Assembly: GCA_964607765.1 (NCBI GenBank) | Contig: CAZSNT010000254.1 | Coordinates: 1-10,642, forward strand | Length of the DNA: 10,642 nt | Direction of reading: 5' to 3' | Source: CAZSNT01 sp964607765 | GTDB taxonomy: Bacteria; Verrucomicrobiota; Lentisphaeria; Oligosphaerales; JABHEG01 | In this document: positions 1 through 6,471 of the stretch, one piece after another | How positions within the stretch are numbered: the first letter of the stretch is position 1 | How the letters are laid out: each line of letters starts with the position of its first letter | Program-made: the position numbers and the translations under genes | Notes under the pieces: generated by a model | What the model was told of the DNA's origin: nothing | The model's database searches: none | Seen by the model: only the letters and a program-made list of their open reading frames with translations

Positions 1-30
1 CCTTCGGCGCTCTCCCCGGGCTGGCATGTT

Positions 31-47
31 CCACCCCGTTGGGGTGG
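31..47. repeat. Short perfect GC hairpin
   Basis: CCACCCC (31-37) pairs perfectly with GGGGTGG (41-47) around a GTT loop. No T-run follows on either strand, so it is a poor intrinsic terminator. It sits in a frame open from the window start to a TAA at 61-63 that reads like low-complexity Trp/Gly/Pro-rich translation, not like a domain. It could be part of an interspersed intergenic repeat, but the window holds only this one copy. Confidence 0.5.
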
Positions 48-160
48 GGGCCTGCTACGGTAACGTGTTGGCAGAGAGACTATTCGGTGAACAAGGCCGA
101 TGGAGGCGGATCTCTGTGACCTGCGGCCGTTACCGTTAAGCTCGGTGCCGGAAGGTTGCT

Positions 161-244
161 CCGACAGTAGCGCTCTCTGGGCGGCGCCTTTCCACCGTAG
201 CGCGACGACAGGAAGCCGCCGCCCGGAGAGCGGCGCTACGTCGG
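161..244. repeat. Long imperfect inverted repeat (MITE/REP-like candidate)
   Basis: The left arm (161-186) and right arm (217-244) are reverse complements apart from one single-base bulge, one 2-base bulge and one substitution, giving a GC-rich stem of about 25 bp around a loop of about 30 bases. GTAGCGC occurs at 167-173 and again at 197-203, and its reverse complement GCGCTAC lies at 233-239, so repeats are nested in the structure. No coding signal explains the symmetry. Small, non-coding, palindromic elements of this kind are often dispersed in genomes. Only one copy is visible, so mobility is an inference. Confidence 0.55.
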
Positions 245-288
245 GCCAGGCAGGATACGGCAGCCGCGCTCGGCACGATGGCCCCTGA

Positions 289-468
289 GTGAGCGATGAA
301 TCTGAAAGAAACCCCTGCGAAATCCTCGGCGGGATCGAGGACGGGTGTGACTGCTACGAGGAACCGGAACATGACCGCACTGCAGACATCTCGTGGCATC
401 GGCTCTCCAGGATCTCTGCGGGACAGAGCTTCGTACAAGACGGCTGCCCGGGGCTGGATCATCTATGA
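289..468 (+). CDS. Possible small acidic protein, 59 aa, unrecognised
   Basis: A frame beginning at GTG 289 and ending at TGA 466-468 encodes 59 residues rich in acidic residues and Cys, including CDCYEEPEHD near the middle. Third codon positions are mostly G or C, in keeping with the real genes here. There is no convincing Shine-Dalgarno sequence before the GTG and I recognise no family. The frame ends about 75 bases before the DUF433 antitoxin, so it could be a remnant of an older gene or chance. It is listed because it is the most coding-like frame in the first 540 bases. Confidence 0.22.
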   Translation: MSDESERNPCEILGGIEDGCDCYEEPEHDRTADISWHRLSRISAGQSFVQDGCPGLDHL

Positions 469-492
469 GGAACGAGTGACTTGCACCGGTGG

Positions 493-501
493 TGCTATAG
501 T
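493..501 (+). promoter_or_regulatory. Extended -10 promoter for the DUF433/DUF5615 operon
   Basis: TGC followed by TATAGT (TGN extended -10, hexamer at 496-501) lies upstream of the antitoxin ATG at 544. The predicted start is near 508, giving a leader of about 36 nt. That leader holds a CGGAG Shine-Dalgarno (531-535) 8 bases before the ATG. No good -35 lies at 16-18 bp, which is normal for extended -10 promoters. The antitoxin of such operons commonly represses its own promoter, but no operator palindrome was identified. Confidence 0.45.
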
Positions 502-543
502 ATGGAGACGTACCGGATCCAGATGCACAGCGGAGCGGCCACA

Positions 544-774
544 ATGAACGAGAGAATCTCAATCGACCCGAATGTCTGCCACGGCACGCCTGTGATACGG
601 GGAACACGAGTCCTCGTCGGGAACATACTCGGGGCACTGGGTTCGGGTGACACCGTCGAAGAGGTGCTCGAAGACTACCCGGGCATCTCGCGCGAGGATG
701 TTCTCGCCGCAATCGACTTTGGGGGGCAGCTGTCGCGGTTTGAGGAAGCTCCCTATGAGGTTTGCGCCTCATGA
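544..774 (+). CDS. DUF433 family antitoxin (VapB-like)
   Basis: This 76-residue protein shows the DUF433 signature: I-DPN-VCHGTPVIRGTRV (residues 6-23), then a leucine-rich helix, G-T-EE-VLEDYP (35-46), I-RED-LAAI (48-57) and a short C-terminal tail. DUF433 proteins are small winged-helix-like antitoxins that neutralise PIN-like DUF5615 toxins and probably bind their own promoter DNA. The ATG at 544 is chosen because CGGAG lies 8 bases upstream and homology begins immediately; an in-frame start at 481 would precede the -10 box. The stop codon TGA (772-774) overlaps the toxin start in an ATGA arrangement, so antitoxin and toxin are translationally coupled. Length and motifs are complete, with no sign of decay. 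Family assignment is firm; the exact partner activity is inferred from the neighbour. Confidence 0.9.
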   Translation: MNERISIDPNVCHGTPVIRGTRVLVGNILGALGSGDTVEEVLEDYPGISREDVLAAIDFGGQLSRFEEAPYEVCAS

Positions 775-1133
775 AGTTCTTCCTCGACGAGAACTTCCCG
801 AAGACTGCAGGGCCATTGCTTGTTGCGAAAGGACATACCGTACTGGACATCCGCGGCACGGAGGATGAGGGGGCCAGAGATCTCGATATCTTCGCCATGG
901 CGCAAGAGAATCAGGCGGTGTTCCTCACGACGGACCGGGACTTTTTCCACACGATCCCCTATCTGTTCCCCGAGCACTCCGGAGTCGTCGTGATCGCGTT
1001 GCGTCAGCCGAACAGGCATGCCATCCTGGCTCGGCTGGCCTGGTTCCTGGCTCACTTCGAGCAGCAGCAGTTGCTCGGCAAGTCTTTCTTACTGCGTGAC
1101 CGCACGTATGCGATCCATCCTGCGCCGCAGTGA
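771..1133 (+). CDS. DUF5615 PIN-like toxin (putative RNase)
   Basis: This 120-residue protein has the DUF5615/Mut7-C-like PIN fold signature. MKFFLDENFP at the N-terminus supplies acidic D6 and E7, an acidic stretch with D37 and D39 lies mid-protein, and LTTDRDF carries D55 and D57. These acidic residues are expected to bind the metal ion for RNA cleavage. It is the likely toxin of the DUF433/DUF5615 pair. The ATG at 771 overlaps the antitoxin TGA by four bases (ATGA). A TTG at 762 is possible but adds only three residues. GAGG at 757-760 could act as a ribosome-binding site inside the antitoxin gene. All core motifs are present, so the toxin looks intact. Actual nuclease activity and target RNA are inferred from family membership, not visible here. 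Confidence 0.88.
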   Translation: MKFFLDENFPKTAGPLLVAKGHTVLDIRGTEDEGARDLDIFAMAQENQAVFLTTDRDFFHTIPYLFPEHSGVVVIALRQPNRHAILARLAWFLAHFEQQQLLGKSFLLRDRTYAIHPAPQ

Positions 1134-1209
1134 CCGGGCAGTCACGTGAAGCAATCGACTTGGATGCCATCCTCAGCCGAACACGGCAGGTGGGTAAAGC
1201 AGGAGATGC

Positions 1210-1452
1210 ATGGATACCGTCCCTTCGACACGTGGCAAAACGACGCCGGCCCGGCTGGCGCTGCTGTTTGTGTGGCTGGCGTTGGCTGCGGGATTCGTAT
1301 ACCTCAACTTCCGCTACCGATGGCCTGGCGTGCGTTCTCCCGTTGGGGACAAGCCCATCCATGCTGCAGTGCGCGCAGGCGATGTGGGGCGGGTCACAGC
1401 TCAGGACACACGCCTGAGATGCGGGCAAGATACAGCGGGTTCCTCGCCGTAG
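1210..1452 (+). pseudogene. Remnant of a membrane-anchored ankyrin-repeat protein
   Basis: From ATG 1210, four bases after AGGAG (1201-1205), an 80-residue frame begins. A hydrophobic segment at about 15-33 resembles a membrane anchor. It is followed by GDKPIHAAVRAGDVGRV (46-62), which matches the start of an ankyrin repeat (G-TPLH-AAR-GD---V). The next residues, TAQDTRL, look like the usual LAQDPRL continuation after a small deletion, and the frame then stops at 1452. Normal ankyrin proteins carry several repeats of about 33 residues, so this is most likely a truncated gene. None of the other frames up to the next gene restores ankyrin repeats. It lies between a toxin-antitoxin pair and an unknown membrane-anchored gene. 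It could still be expressed as a tiny membrane peptide, but decay is more likely. Confidence 0.45.
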
Positions 1453-1526
1453 CCGATTCCCTTTCGGGAAGCGTTGATCAAGACTAGGACCGGACACAAT
1501 CACGCCAACACAGGACGCCGTGAGGC

Positions 1527-2957
1527 ATGAGTTCAGAGGGTGACCACGTGGCTGACACGAGACAGCGGAGAGCGCCCGTGCGATGGGGCACGCTCGCTGC
1601 GTGTCTGGCTGTTGTCGGAGTCGCATCCCTGGTCGCATTCCTGCTCTTCGTCCCCGGCCCGACGTTCAATACGGTGGGCCCCGTGCAGCTTCCTCGTGAT
1701 TGGGGTTACATCGTGTCCACGGAATCACTGCTCGCGTTGGGGTATGAATGGGAGGAGGTCCCCGTGGAAAGCAACGCGGCGTGGGACATCATTGACGCAG
1801 CCAACGCCATGACCCGCAGCACGGGGCAAGAGCGGCGCTTCAACGGCTTCATCAGCGGTCGGGAGTTTGTGGAATGTCCGTCCAAGGACGCCGCGAAGGC
1901 GGCACGGCGCGGACAGTGGCCCCCGGGCGACCCCGCGGTAGTGCAGTGGATGACTGACCACTCGGCGGCGCTGGAGTTCCTTCGGCTGGCAGCGACCAAG
2001 CCGGACTTTCAGTTCCCCGTGATTGCATGGGTGGAGACCGGTGAATGGCAATGCTTCCATGTGGGGCTGTTTGTTGGTATCGGTCAGTACCTGACACTCG
2101 GGGACCTGGCGCTTCTGACGGCAGCCCGGGACATGGCTGCCGGGAACAGTGACCAGGCCATCTCACACTTCCGCTCTGTTCTCTCGTTTGCCGCACACCT
2201 CACCGGGAACGGCAGAGAACCGGAACGACACTCCCTTGAAGCCACGCCAGGCATGGTTCTGTGGGGCTGGGGTCTCGAAGCCCTGCAAGCAACGATCCAG
2301 AGCCGCCGCCTCGACTTGCGCCAGCTCAAGCAGCTTCGATTGATGCTGACGTCTTTCCGTTCCAGGTCGCCGCGGTTTGAAAACCTGTTGGAGGCCTGGA
2401 AGCGCGACCTGCTCCGCGAGATGGCCGATGAGGAGTTCGCGTTTGGGACTCCGCGAGGGCAGCCTTGGAAGCGCGCCAAGTCGCTCTGGCACGGCCTGTG
2501 GGCTACGGCGTCGAACATAGGCACCCGGCCGCGTCTCGACCGCGTGTTTGACATGGCCCGCAAGCTGCCCCAAATGTCGGCGCAGGAGGCGCTCAGCGAC
2601 AGCGTACAGACCAGTCTGAAGGAAGCTGTAGGCCGGCTAGGATTGACTCCGCAACTGTCGCGGTATTACCGCGCTTGCGTGGCCACCCGCACACGCATCG
2701 ATCTGTTGCGGCTGGCATCCGCGTGCCTGGAGTTCTACGAGACAGAGAAGCGTTTCCCCGCGGACCTCGCAGAAATCGGCGTGGCAGACTGGTCCCCGCC
2801 CCCACGCAATCACTTCACTGACGGCGACTTCATCTACCACGCGACGGCGCATGAGCTGACTATCCGGGCCAGCGATACCCCCCTCCGTAACGGAGTCCCG
2901 GATCCCTCGGCCCAGCTGTGCTTCAAGGTGACAAGACCGATTCCCGGTCCCCGCTGA
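1527..2957 (+). CDS. Membrane-anchored hypothetical protein, paralogue of 3001-4500
   Basis: This 476-residue protein has a basic cytoplasmic tail, one membrane helix (about residues 21-43) and a large presumably extracytoplasmic domain, so it is a signal-anchor type II membrane protein. Landmarks include NAAWDIIDA (83-91), GQWPPGDPAVVQWM (129-142) followed by a KPD motif near 158-160, and an LGDLALLTAARDMAAGNSDQA helical segment (191-211). The C-terminus has LLRLA--CLEFYETEKRFPADLAEI (about 393-417). The same landmarks occur in order in the convergent gene at 3001-4500, so the two are distant paralogues. The C-terminal end here is degenerate and lacks the YSVG-D--DDGG tail of the partner. 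Function is unknown. ATG 1527 has AGGA 11 bases upstream; GTG 1548, with GAGGG just upstream, is an equally good start. No clear terminator separates it from its convergent neighbour. Confidence 0.75.
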   Translation: MSSEGDHVADTRQRRAPVRWGTLAACLAVVGVASLVAFLLFVPGPTFNTVGPVQLPRDWGYIVSTESLLALGYEWEEVPVESNAAWDIIDAANAMTRSTGQERRFNGFISGREFVECPSKDAAKAARRGQWPPGDPAVVQWMTDHSAALEFLRLAATKPDFQFPVIAWVETGEWQCFHVGLFVGIGQYLTLGDLALLTAARDMAAGNSDQAISHFRSVLSFAAHLTGNGREPERHSLEATPGMVLWGWGLEALQATIQSRRLDLRQLKQLRLMLTSFRSRSPRFENLLEAWKRDLLREMADEEFAFGTPRGQPWKRAKSLWHGLWATASNIGTRPRLDRVFDMARKLPQMSAQEALSDSVQTSLKEAVGRLGLTPQLSRYYRACVATRTRIDLLRLASACLEFYETEKRFPADLAEIGVADWSPPPRNHFTDGDFIYHATAHELTIRASDTPLRNGVPDPSAQLCFKVTRPIPGPR

Positions 2958-3000
2958 CTCCAGGCCATCTCAGGCGCTGACAGGCCAAGCCAACCACCCG

Positions 3001-4500
3001 CTATTCACCGGTGCCGGTAACGTCGCCGCCGCAGAAGACCAGATCCGCAGCCGTGCTGCCGCCATCGTCCTTCAGGTCCCTGCCCACGCTATAGAGGACG
3101 AACCTGTTCTCGGTCAGTCGGTAGAGGAAGTCACGGGTGGTGAACGGGTCAGCAGGCAGTGCGGGGAGCAGGTCGGGGACGAGATCCTGCAGTGTGGGCG
3201 GAAACGTGTTGTGCTCGGCGTGGTAGAGACGTATCGCGATACCTACGTACAGCAGACCATGGAGTGCCTGCCCGTTCATTGCGTCCCGGAGAAAGTCACG
3301 GTACGACGGCAGGTAGACGCGCTCCCTCAGGCCCTGTTCCACCGCATCTGCGGTCTTCGAAGCCTGCTTGAGGGCCAGCAGGGCCTTTGCGCTCATCGCG
3401 CCGGCAGGATCAGTGAGAGCTTGGGCGGCGTGTCTGTCCCATGCATCGAACAGGCCGTTGATCTGCGTTCGAAGTCTGCTATCAAGCACGTTGGCCCGAG
3501 CTCTCGCGGCGACAGCTCTGCAGCGCGAGCGGATGTTGGATGAATGCACCAGATCGTAGCCCTGCTTCGTCTCCGCCAGCAAGCGTATACACCATCTGCG
3601 TTCGTCGCGCAAAACACTTGGCCACACAGCGAAAGGTGTCAGCCGCTCAGCCAGTGCCCCAGCCAACATCCTGAGCGCCGCAGCATCTGCAACGCCGGCG
3701 CAGACCAGGCGGTGAAGCGCGCGCGTTGCCAGGTTCGACACTATCATGGCTGAAGTAAAATGGCACGTAGACCTTGGTTCATTCCGACAGAGGTGTGTAC
3801 CCATGCGATGGAGGGCGAGAAGATGCTCGACCGCTCCCTGTACGTCGCCTTCGTGCACCGATCGTGCAGCGGCGAGGGCCAGGACGTCCGCGAGTCCAAC
3901 CCACCCGCTCGGGTTCGGGTAATCCCACAGCGACGCGACGCCTCTCCATTTCCGGGTCTTGACACGGCAGCTCTCGACGAGGAACGGGAGAAGACAGTCC
4001 GGTTTCCGGCCGGCCTCGTGCAGCATGGCGATGGCTTGGGCGTTCCGATCGAGCCACTCCGCAAGGTCGGTGTTGGCTGGGTCCCACACTCCGTCGCGTG
4101 CGTTCCGAACGGCTTCCTCCTTGAACCCAGCGCTCCCGCTATGCACCAGATCACCGGCATAGACCGTTTGCTGTCCGTTTCCCTTCACGGGCGGATAAGG
4201 AGTGAACGCTTCGCATGCCGTGAGATAGAGCATCGCGGCATTGTCGTCAGGCGCAACTGAGCGCCTGGCCAGGCCCAGGGCCGGCAGGCACTCCTCTGCA
4301 ACGATGCCGTACTGCATCTTCCCGCCGAAACCCCGAATGTCGCCGCTCGTGTAGAACGTGACGTCGGGAGTACGGAACAGCGCCAGAGAGACGACGACGA
4401 TGGCGGGGACCACCAACGCGAGAGCCGCGAACAAGCCCAGAACCGCACGGATCACCCAGCCCGGCCACCTGTTGACATTGACATTTCGCGATCGCTGCAC
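3001..4500 (-). CDS. Membrane-anchored hypothetical protein with GspG-like C-terminal tail
   Basis: This 499-residue protein starts with a short polar tail, then one membrane helix (about 15-42) and a long extracytoplasmic, mostly helical region. The last 80 residues contain LYHAEHNTFPPTLQDLVPD, LPADPF (449-454), YSVGRD (about 470-475) and DDGG (about 478-481). This layout resembles the C-terminal part of GspG-type pseudopilins and is common on unknown proteins of planctomycete-like bacteria. The function is unknown. The reading frame stays open on the complementary strand up to 5070, but that extension is antisense to the DUF4143 gene. I place the start at GTG 4500, with GGGGGA 6 bases upstream, because it puts the membrane helix near the N-terminus as in the paralogue. 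No in-frame ATG lies between this GTG and the helix. Start confidence is moderate. Confidence 0.75.
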   Translation of the reverse strand: MQRSRNVNVNRWPGWVIRAVLGLFAALALVVPAIVVVSLALFRTPDVTFYTSGDIRGFGGKMQYGIVAEECLPALGLARRSVAPDDNAAMLYLTACEAFTPYPPVKGNGQQTVYAGDLVHSGSAGFKEEAVRNARDGVWDPANTDLAEWLDRNAQAIAMLHEAGRKPDCLLPFLVESCRVKTRKWRGVASLWDYPNPSGWVGLADVLALAAARSVHEGDVQGAVEHLLALHRMGTHLCRNEPRSTCHFTSAMIVSNLATRALHRLVCAGVADAAALRMLAGALAERLTPFAVWPSVLRDERRWCIRLLAETKQGYDLVHSSNIRSRCRAVAARARANVLDSRLRTQINGLFDAWDRHAAQALTDPAGAMSAKALLALKQASKTADAVEQGLRERVYLPSYRDFLRDAMNGQALHGLLYVGIAIRLYHAEHNTFPPTLQDLVPDLLPALPADPFTTRDFLYRLTENRFVLYSVGRDLKDDGGSTAADLVFCGGDVTGTGE

Positions 4501-4638
4501 AGCGTGTCCCCCGGTCGCGGGATTGCAGATTCGCCAAACGCGCTGGGCTGCCCCGCAGCCACAGTGCCTTCGACATGGCCGCTCTATCCGATACGACACC
4601 AGACAGTAGTGTGCCCCTTCGGTTCTCGCCAGTGTCTC

Positions 4639-4725
4639 AATGACGAGCGCATTTGGCGTTTCGCCGAGGAGGAGGGATTCACTCTCGTCTCCAGGGACGA
4701 GAAGAAGCCTGCGGCTGGGGAGTGA
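4639..4725 (+). pseudogene. DUF5615 PIN-like toxin fragment
   Basis: The translation reads NDERIWRFAEEEGFTLVSRDEKK, closely matching the core of DUF5615 toxins (D--IW-FA---GF-IV--D-DF). The frame then runs into a stop at 4723-4725. The preceding residues FGSRQCL resemble the PGSR-V stretch that usually lies about 10 residues further upstream, so an internal deletion is likely. The catalytic N-terminal DEN motif, the second Asp after D--KD and the C-terminal third are all missing, so it cannot be a functional nuclease. No DUF433 antitoxin frame was found beside it. It is a different lineage from the intact toxin at 771-1133, which lacks the IW-FA form, and so records a separate toxin-antitoxin module now lost. 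Confidence 0.62.
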
Positions 4726-4758
4726 AGTCAACGTCCCCGGCCGGCCGATCTTCCCGGC

Positions 4759-4786
4759 TTGACATCTGGCAAGATTATGATATTGT
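4759..4786 (+). promoter_or_regulatory. Sigma70-type promoter predicting a leaderless DUF4143 ATPase mRNA
   Basis: TTGACA (4759-4764, perfect consensus) and TATTGT (4781-4786) are separated by 16 bases. Counting the last base of the -10 box as -7 puts +1 at 4793, which is the A of the ATG of the ATPase gene. No Shine-Dalgarno stands between the -10 box and the ATG (only a weak CGGA). The transcript is therefore predicted to be leaderless. The same geometry is seen before mazE. Confidence 0.6.
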
Positions 4787-4792
4787 CGGAAT

Positions 4793-5923
4793 ATGATCAA
4801 GAGAACGCTGCTTTCTGCGCTCGAGACGCGGCTGTTCAAAGGCAAGGTGATTCTGCTCTTCGGCGCTCGGCAGGTGGGGAAGACGACACTGGTGGAGTCG
4901 CTGCTGTCGCAGAGGTCCGAACGAGTGTTGACGCTCAACGGCGACGAGAGTGATGTCCGGGCGCTGTTGGCGGACCCGACGTCGTCGCGCCTGCGGACGT
5001 TGGTTGCGGGATATGACTTGGTCTTCATCGACGAAGCGCAGCGGATTACGGACATCGGGCTGGTCCTCAAACTGTTCGCCGATCAGATACCCGAGGTACA
5101 GGTCATCGCCACGGGATCATCGGCTTTCGAGCTGGCAGCACGTACGCAGGAGCCGTTGACAGGCCGTAAGTACGAGTATCACCTTCATCCCCTTTCCTAC
5201 CGGGAACTTGCTGACCATCATGGCGTCTTGGAGGAACACCGTTTGCTCGAGCAGCGACTCATTTTCGGGTGCTATCCGGAGATTGTGACAGAGCCCGGGG
5301 AAGCGGGCGAGTTGCTCAAGCTGTTGGCCGGCAGCTACCTGTACAAGGATCTGCTCATGCTGGAAGGTCTCCAGAAACCGGCCCTGCTGGACAAGCTCCT
5401 GCGGGCTCTGGCACTACAGTTGGGCTCGGAGGTCTCTTACAGTGAGTTGGGACGTTTGGTCGGCGCCGACATGCAGACAGTCGAGAAGTACATCGACTTG
5501 CTCGAGAAGGCGTTCGTCGTTTTCCGCTTACCGGCCTTCAGCCGCAATGTGAGGAACGAAATCCGCAAAGGGAAGAAGGTGTACTTCCGCGACAACGGGA
5601 TCCGAAATGCCATTCTCGGCAGTTTCCTCCCGCTGAGTCAACGCACGGACGCGGGCGGGCTTTGGGAGAACTACCTGATATCGGAGCGTGCCAAACTGAT
5701 CAGTGTGTCGGGCAGCGTTGCACGAGCCCATTTCTGGCGCACGACACAACAGCAGGAGATCGACTACGTGGAAGAGGACGCCGGGACGCTGAAAGCGTGG
5801 GAGTTCAAGTGGCGGCGAGCGGGGAAAGCGCGCATTCCCAAGACCTTTTCCAGAGCCTATCCGGATGCCCGGAGCGCAGTGATTGACCAGGATTCCTACG
5901 GCCAGTTCCTGACGAAGCTGTAA
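4793..5923 (+). CDS. AAA-family ATPase with DUF4143 C-terminal domain
   Basis: This 376-residue protein has the full architecture of the AAA_14/DUF4143 family. Walker A is GARQVGKTT (24-32), Walker B is LVFIDEAQ (76-83) with D80 and E81, and a sensor-like IATGSS lies at 105-110. It is followed by the winged-helix-like DUF4143 region, including LPAFSRN and KVYFRDNGIRNA (262-273). The C-terminal EIDYV (322-326) and AWEFKW (335-340) match the acidic/Glu-x-Lys pattern of a PDDEXK nuclease-like fold. Such proteins are widespread in accessory regions and often lie near toxin-antitoxin loci, but their cellular role is poorly known. The gene is monocistronic, read from its own strong promoter, and ends 293 bases before mazE. 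All motifs are intact. The C-terminal nuclease-like fold is family knowledge; activity is not demonstrated. Confidence 0.9.
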   Translation: MIKRTLLSALETRLFKGKVILLFGARQVGKTTLVESLLSQRSERVLTLNGDESDVRALLADPTSSRLRTLVAGYDLVFIDEAQRITDIGLVLKLFADQIPEVQVIATGSSAFELAARTQEPLTGRKYEYHLHPLSYRELADHHGVLEEHRLLEQRLIFGCYPEIVTEPGEAGELLKLLAGSYLYKDLLMLEGLQKPALLDKLLRALALQLGSEVSYSELGRLVGADMQTVEKYIDLLEKAFVVFRLPAFSRNVRNEIRKGKKVYFRDNGIRNAILGSFLPLSQRTDAGGLWENYLISERAKLISVSGSVARAHFWRTTQQQEIDYVEEDAGTLKAWEFKWRRAGKARIPKTFSRAYPDARSAVIDQDSYGQFLTKL

Positions 5924-5994
5924 CGCCGGGACGACACGGAGCACTGCCCGATGGCCGCGCCCCAGCCAACTGATCGGCACAAGCCTGCAAGTGA

Positions 5995-6170
5995 GGCGGC
6001 GAACTGCAGGATTGGCCTTGGGAGACGGGCGCCGCCAAGCTGTTCGGGTCGGGGACGTCTGACGTGACGATTGATGTGATCCCCCCGGGTGAGTACACTC
6101 TCAGGTGGGAGATACACCGCTCTGTCGTTGCGCCGGAGCGCGAAGGCCGCGACCTTCCCCTTCCGGGAAT
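5995..6170 (+). pseudogene. PEGA-like coding remnant upstream of mazE
   Basis: A stop-free frame from 5995 reads WETGAAKLFGSGTSDVTIDV, then PPGEYTLRWEI, and stays coding-like to roughly 6110 before becoming nondescript. GEYTLRW resembles the end of PEGA/surface-repeat domains (paGeYtl-w) found on secreted or anchored proteins. There is no start codon with a ribosome-binding site, and the similarity stops abruptly, so it is most likely a fragment of a larger lost gene. The frame is in phase with mazE and runs into it without a stop, so an upstream transcript could in principle give a MazE with an N-terminal extension, but the mazE promoter lies inside this frame. The assignment rests on one short motif and is weak. 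Confidence 0.3.
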
Positions 6171-6181
6171 TCGTATGAGGT

Positions 6182-6210
6182 TTGACAGACAGCCTGCCGG
6201 TAATTACATT
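6182..6210 (+). promoter_or_regulatory. Sigma70-type promoter predicting a leaderless mazEF mRNA
   Basis: TTGACA (6182-6187, perfect) and TACATT (6205-6210, 4 of 6 consensus positions) are separated by an ideal 17 bases. With the last -10 base at -7, +1 falls at 6217, exactly the A of the mazE ATG. No Shine-Dalgarno precedes that ATG. MazE and MazEF complexes usually autorepress their promoters, so an operator probably overlaps this site, but no clear palindrome is visible. Confidence 0.6.
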
Positions 6211-6216
6211 GTGACT

Positions 6217-6471
6217 ATGAAAGCAGCTCTTGTCAGAATAGGGAACAGCCGCGGCATTCGCCTTCCCAAGCCCATCATCGAGCAGTGCGGATTTGGGGAC
6301 GAAGTCGAGCTGGAAGTGCTCCATCACGAGCTGGTGATTCGCTCCCCATCGCATCCACGCGACGGCTGGGGGGAGGCGTTTGCCCGGATGTCCAAGAACG
6401 GCGACGACGAGCTCCTCGACCGCGTTGAGGGACCGAGGCCAACGTGGGACGAGGAGGAGTGGGAATGGTAG
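6217..6471 (+). CDS. mazE: MazE-type antitoxin (SpoVT/AbrB domain)
   Basis: This 84-residue protein opens with a swapped-hairpin AbrB/MazE DNA-binding domain: MKAALVRIGNSRGIRLPK (1-18), then a GDEVELEV strand (27-34) and LVIRSP (39-44). The C-terminal half, W-EAFARMSK-GDDELL (51-67) and the acidic TWDEEEWEW (76-84), matches the extended MazE tail that wraps over the MazF dimer and blocks its RNA-binding groove. It is therefore the antitoxin and probable autorepressor. ATG 6217 is chosen because the AbrB fold begins right there and the promoter predicts transcription from the same base; the frame is open further upstream but not convincingly. It overlaps mazF by 7 bases, giving coupled translation. 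No feature suggests decay. Confidence 0.9.
   Translation: MKAALVRIGNSRGIRLPKPIIEQCGFGDEVELEVLHHELVIRSPSHPRDGWGEAFARMSKNGDDELLDRVEGPRPTWDEEEWEW

Noticed and set aside
236..898. Minus-strand open frame of 220 codons
   Set aside because: It is Arg/Ser/Pro-rich and crosses the palindrome, the promoter and the real DUF433/DUF5615 genes.
1130..1417. Frame starting at GTG 1130 with a GTGA overlap to the PIN-like toxin
   Set aside because: The first 25 residues look mildly coding, but the rest is a Trp/Cys/Arg-rich shadow of the membrane-ankyrin frame, and no family is recognisable.
1457..1470. TTCCC-TTTC-GGGAA hairpin as a terminator
   Set aside because: The stem is only 5 bp and no T-run follows on either strand.
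4472..4483. Tandem TTGACATTGACA as a possible promoter
   Set aside because: It lies inside the start of the minus-strand gene and has no -10 box at 16-18 bases on the plus strand.
4501..5070. N-terminal extension of the minus-strand membrane protein up to 5070
   Set aside because: This part is Ser/Arg-rich, overlaps the clearly real DUF4143 gene on the other strand, and would bury the anchor helix about 200 residues into the protein.
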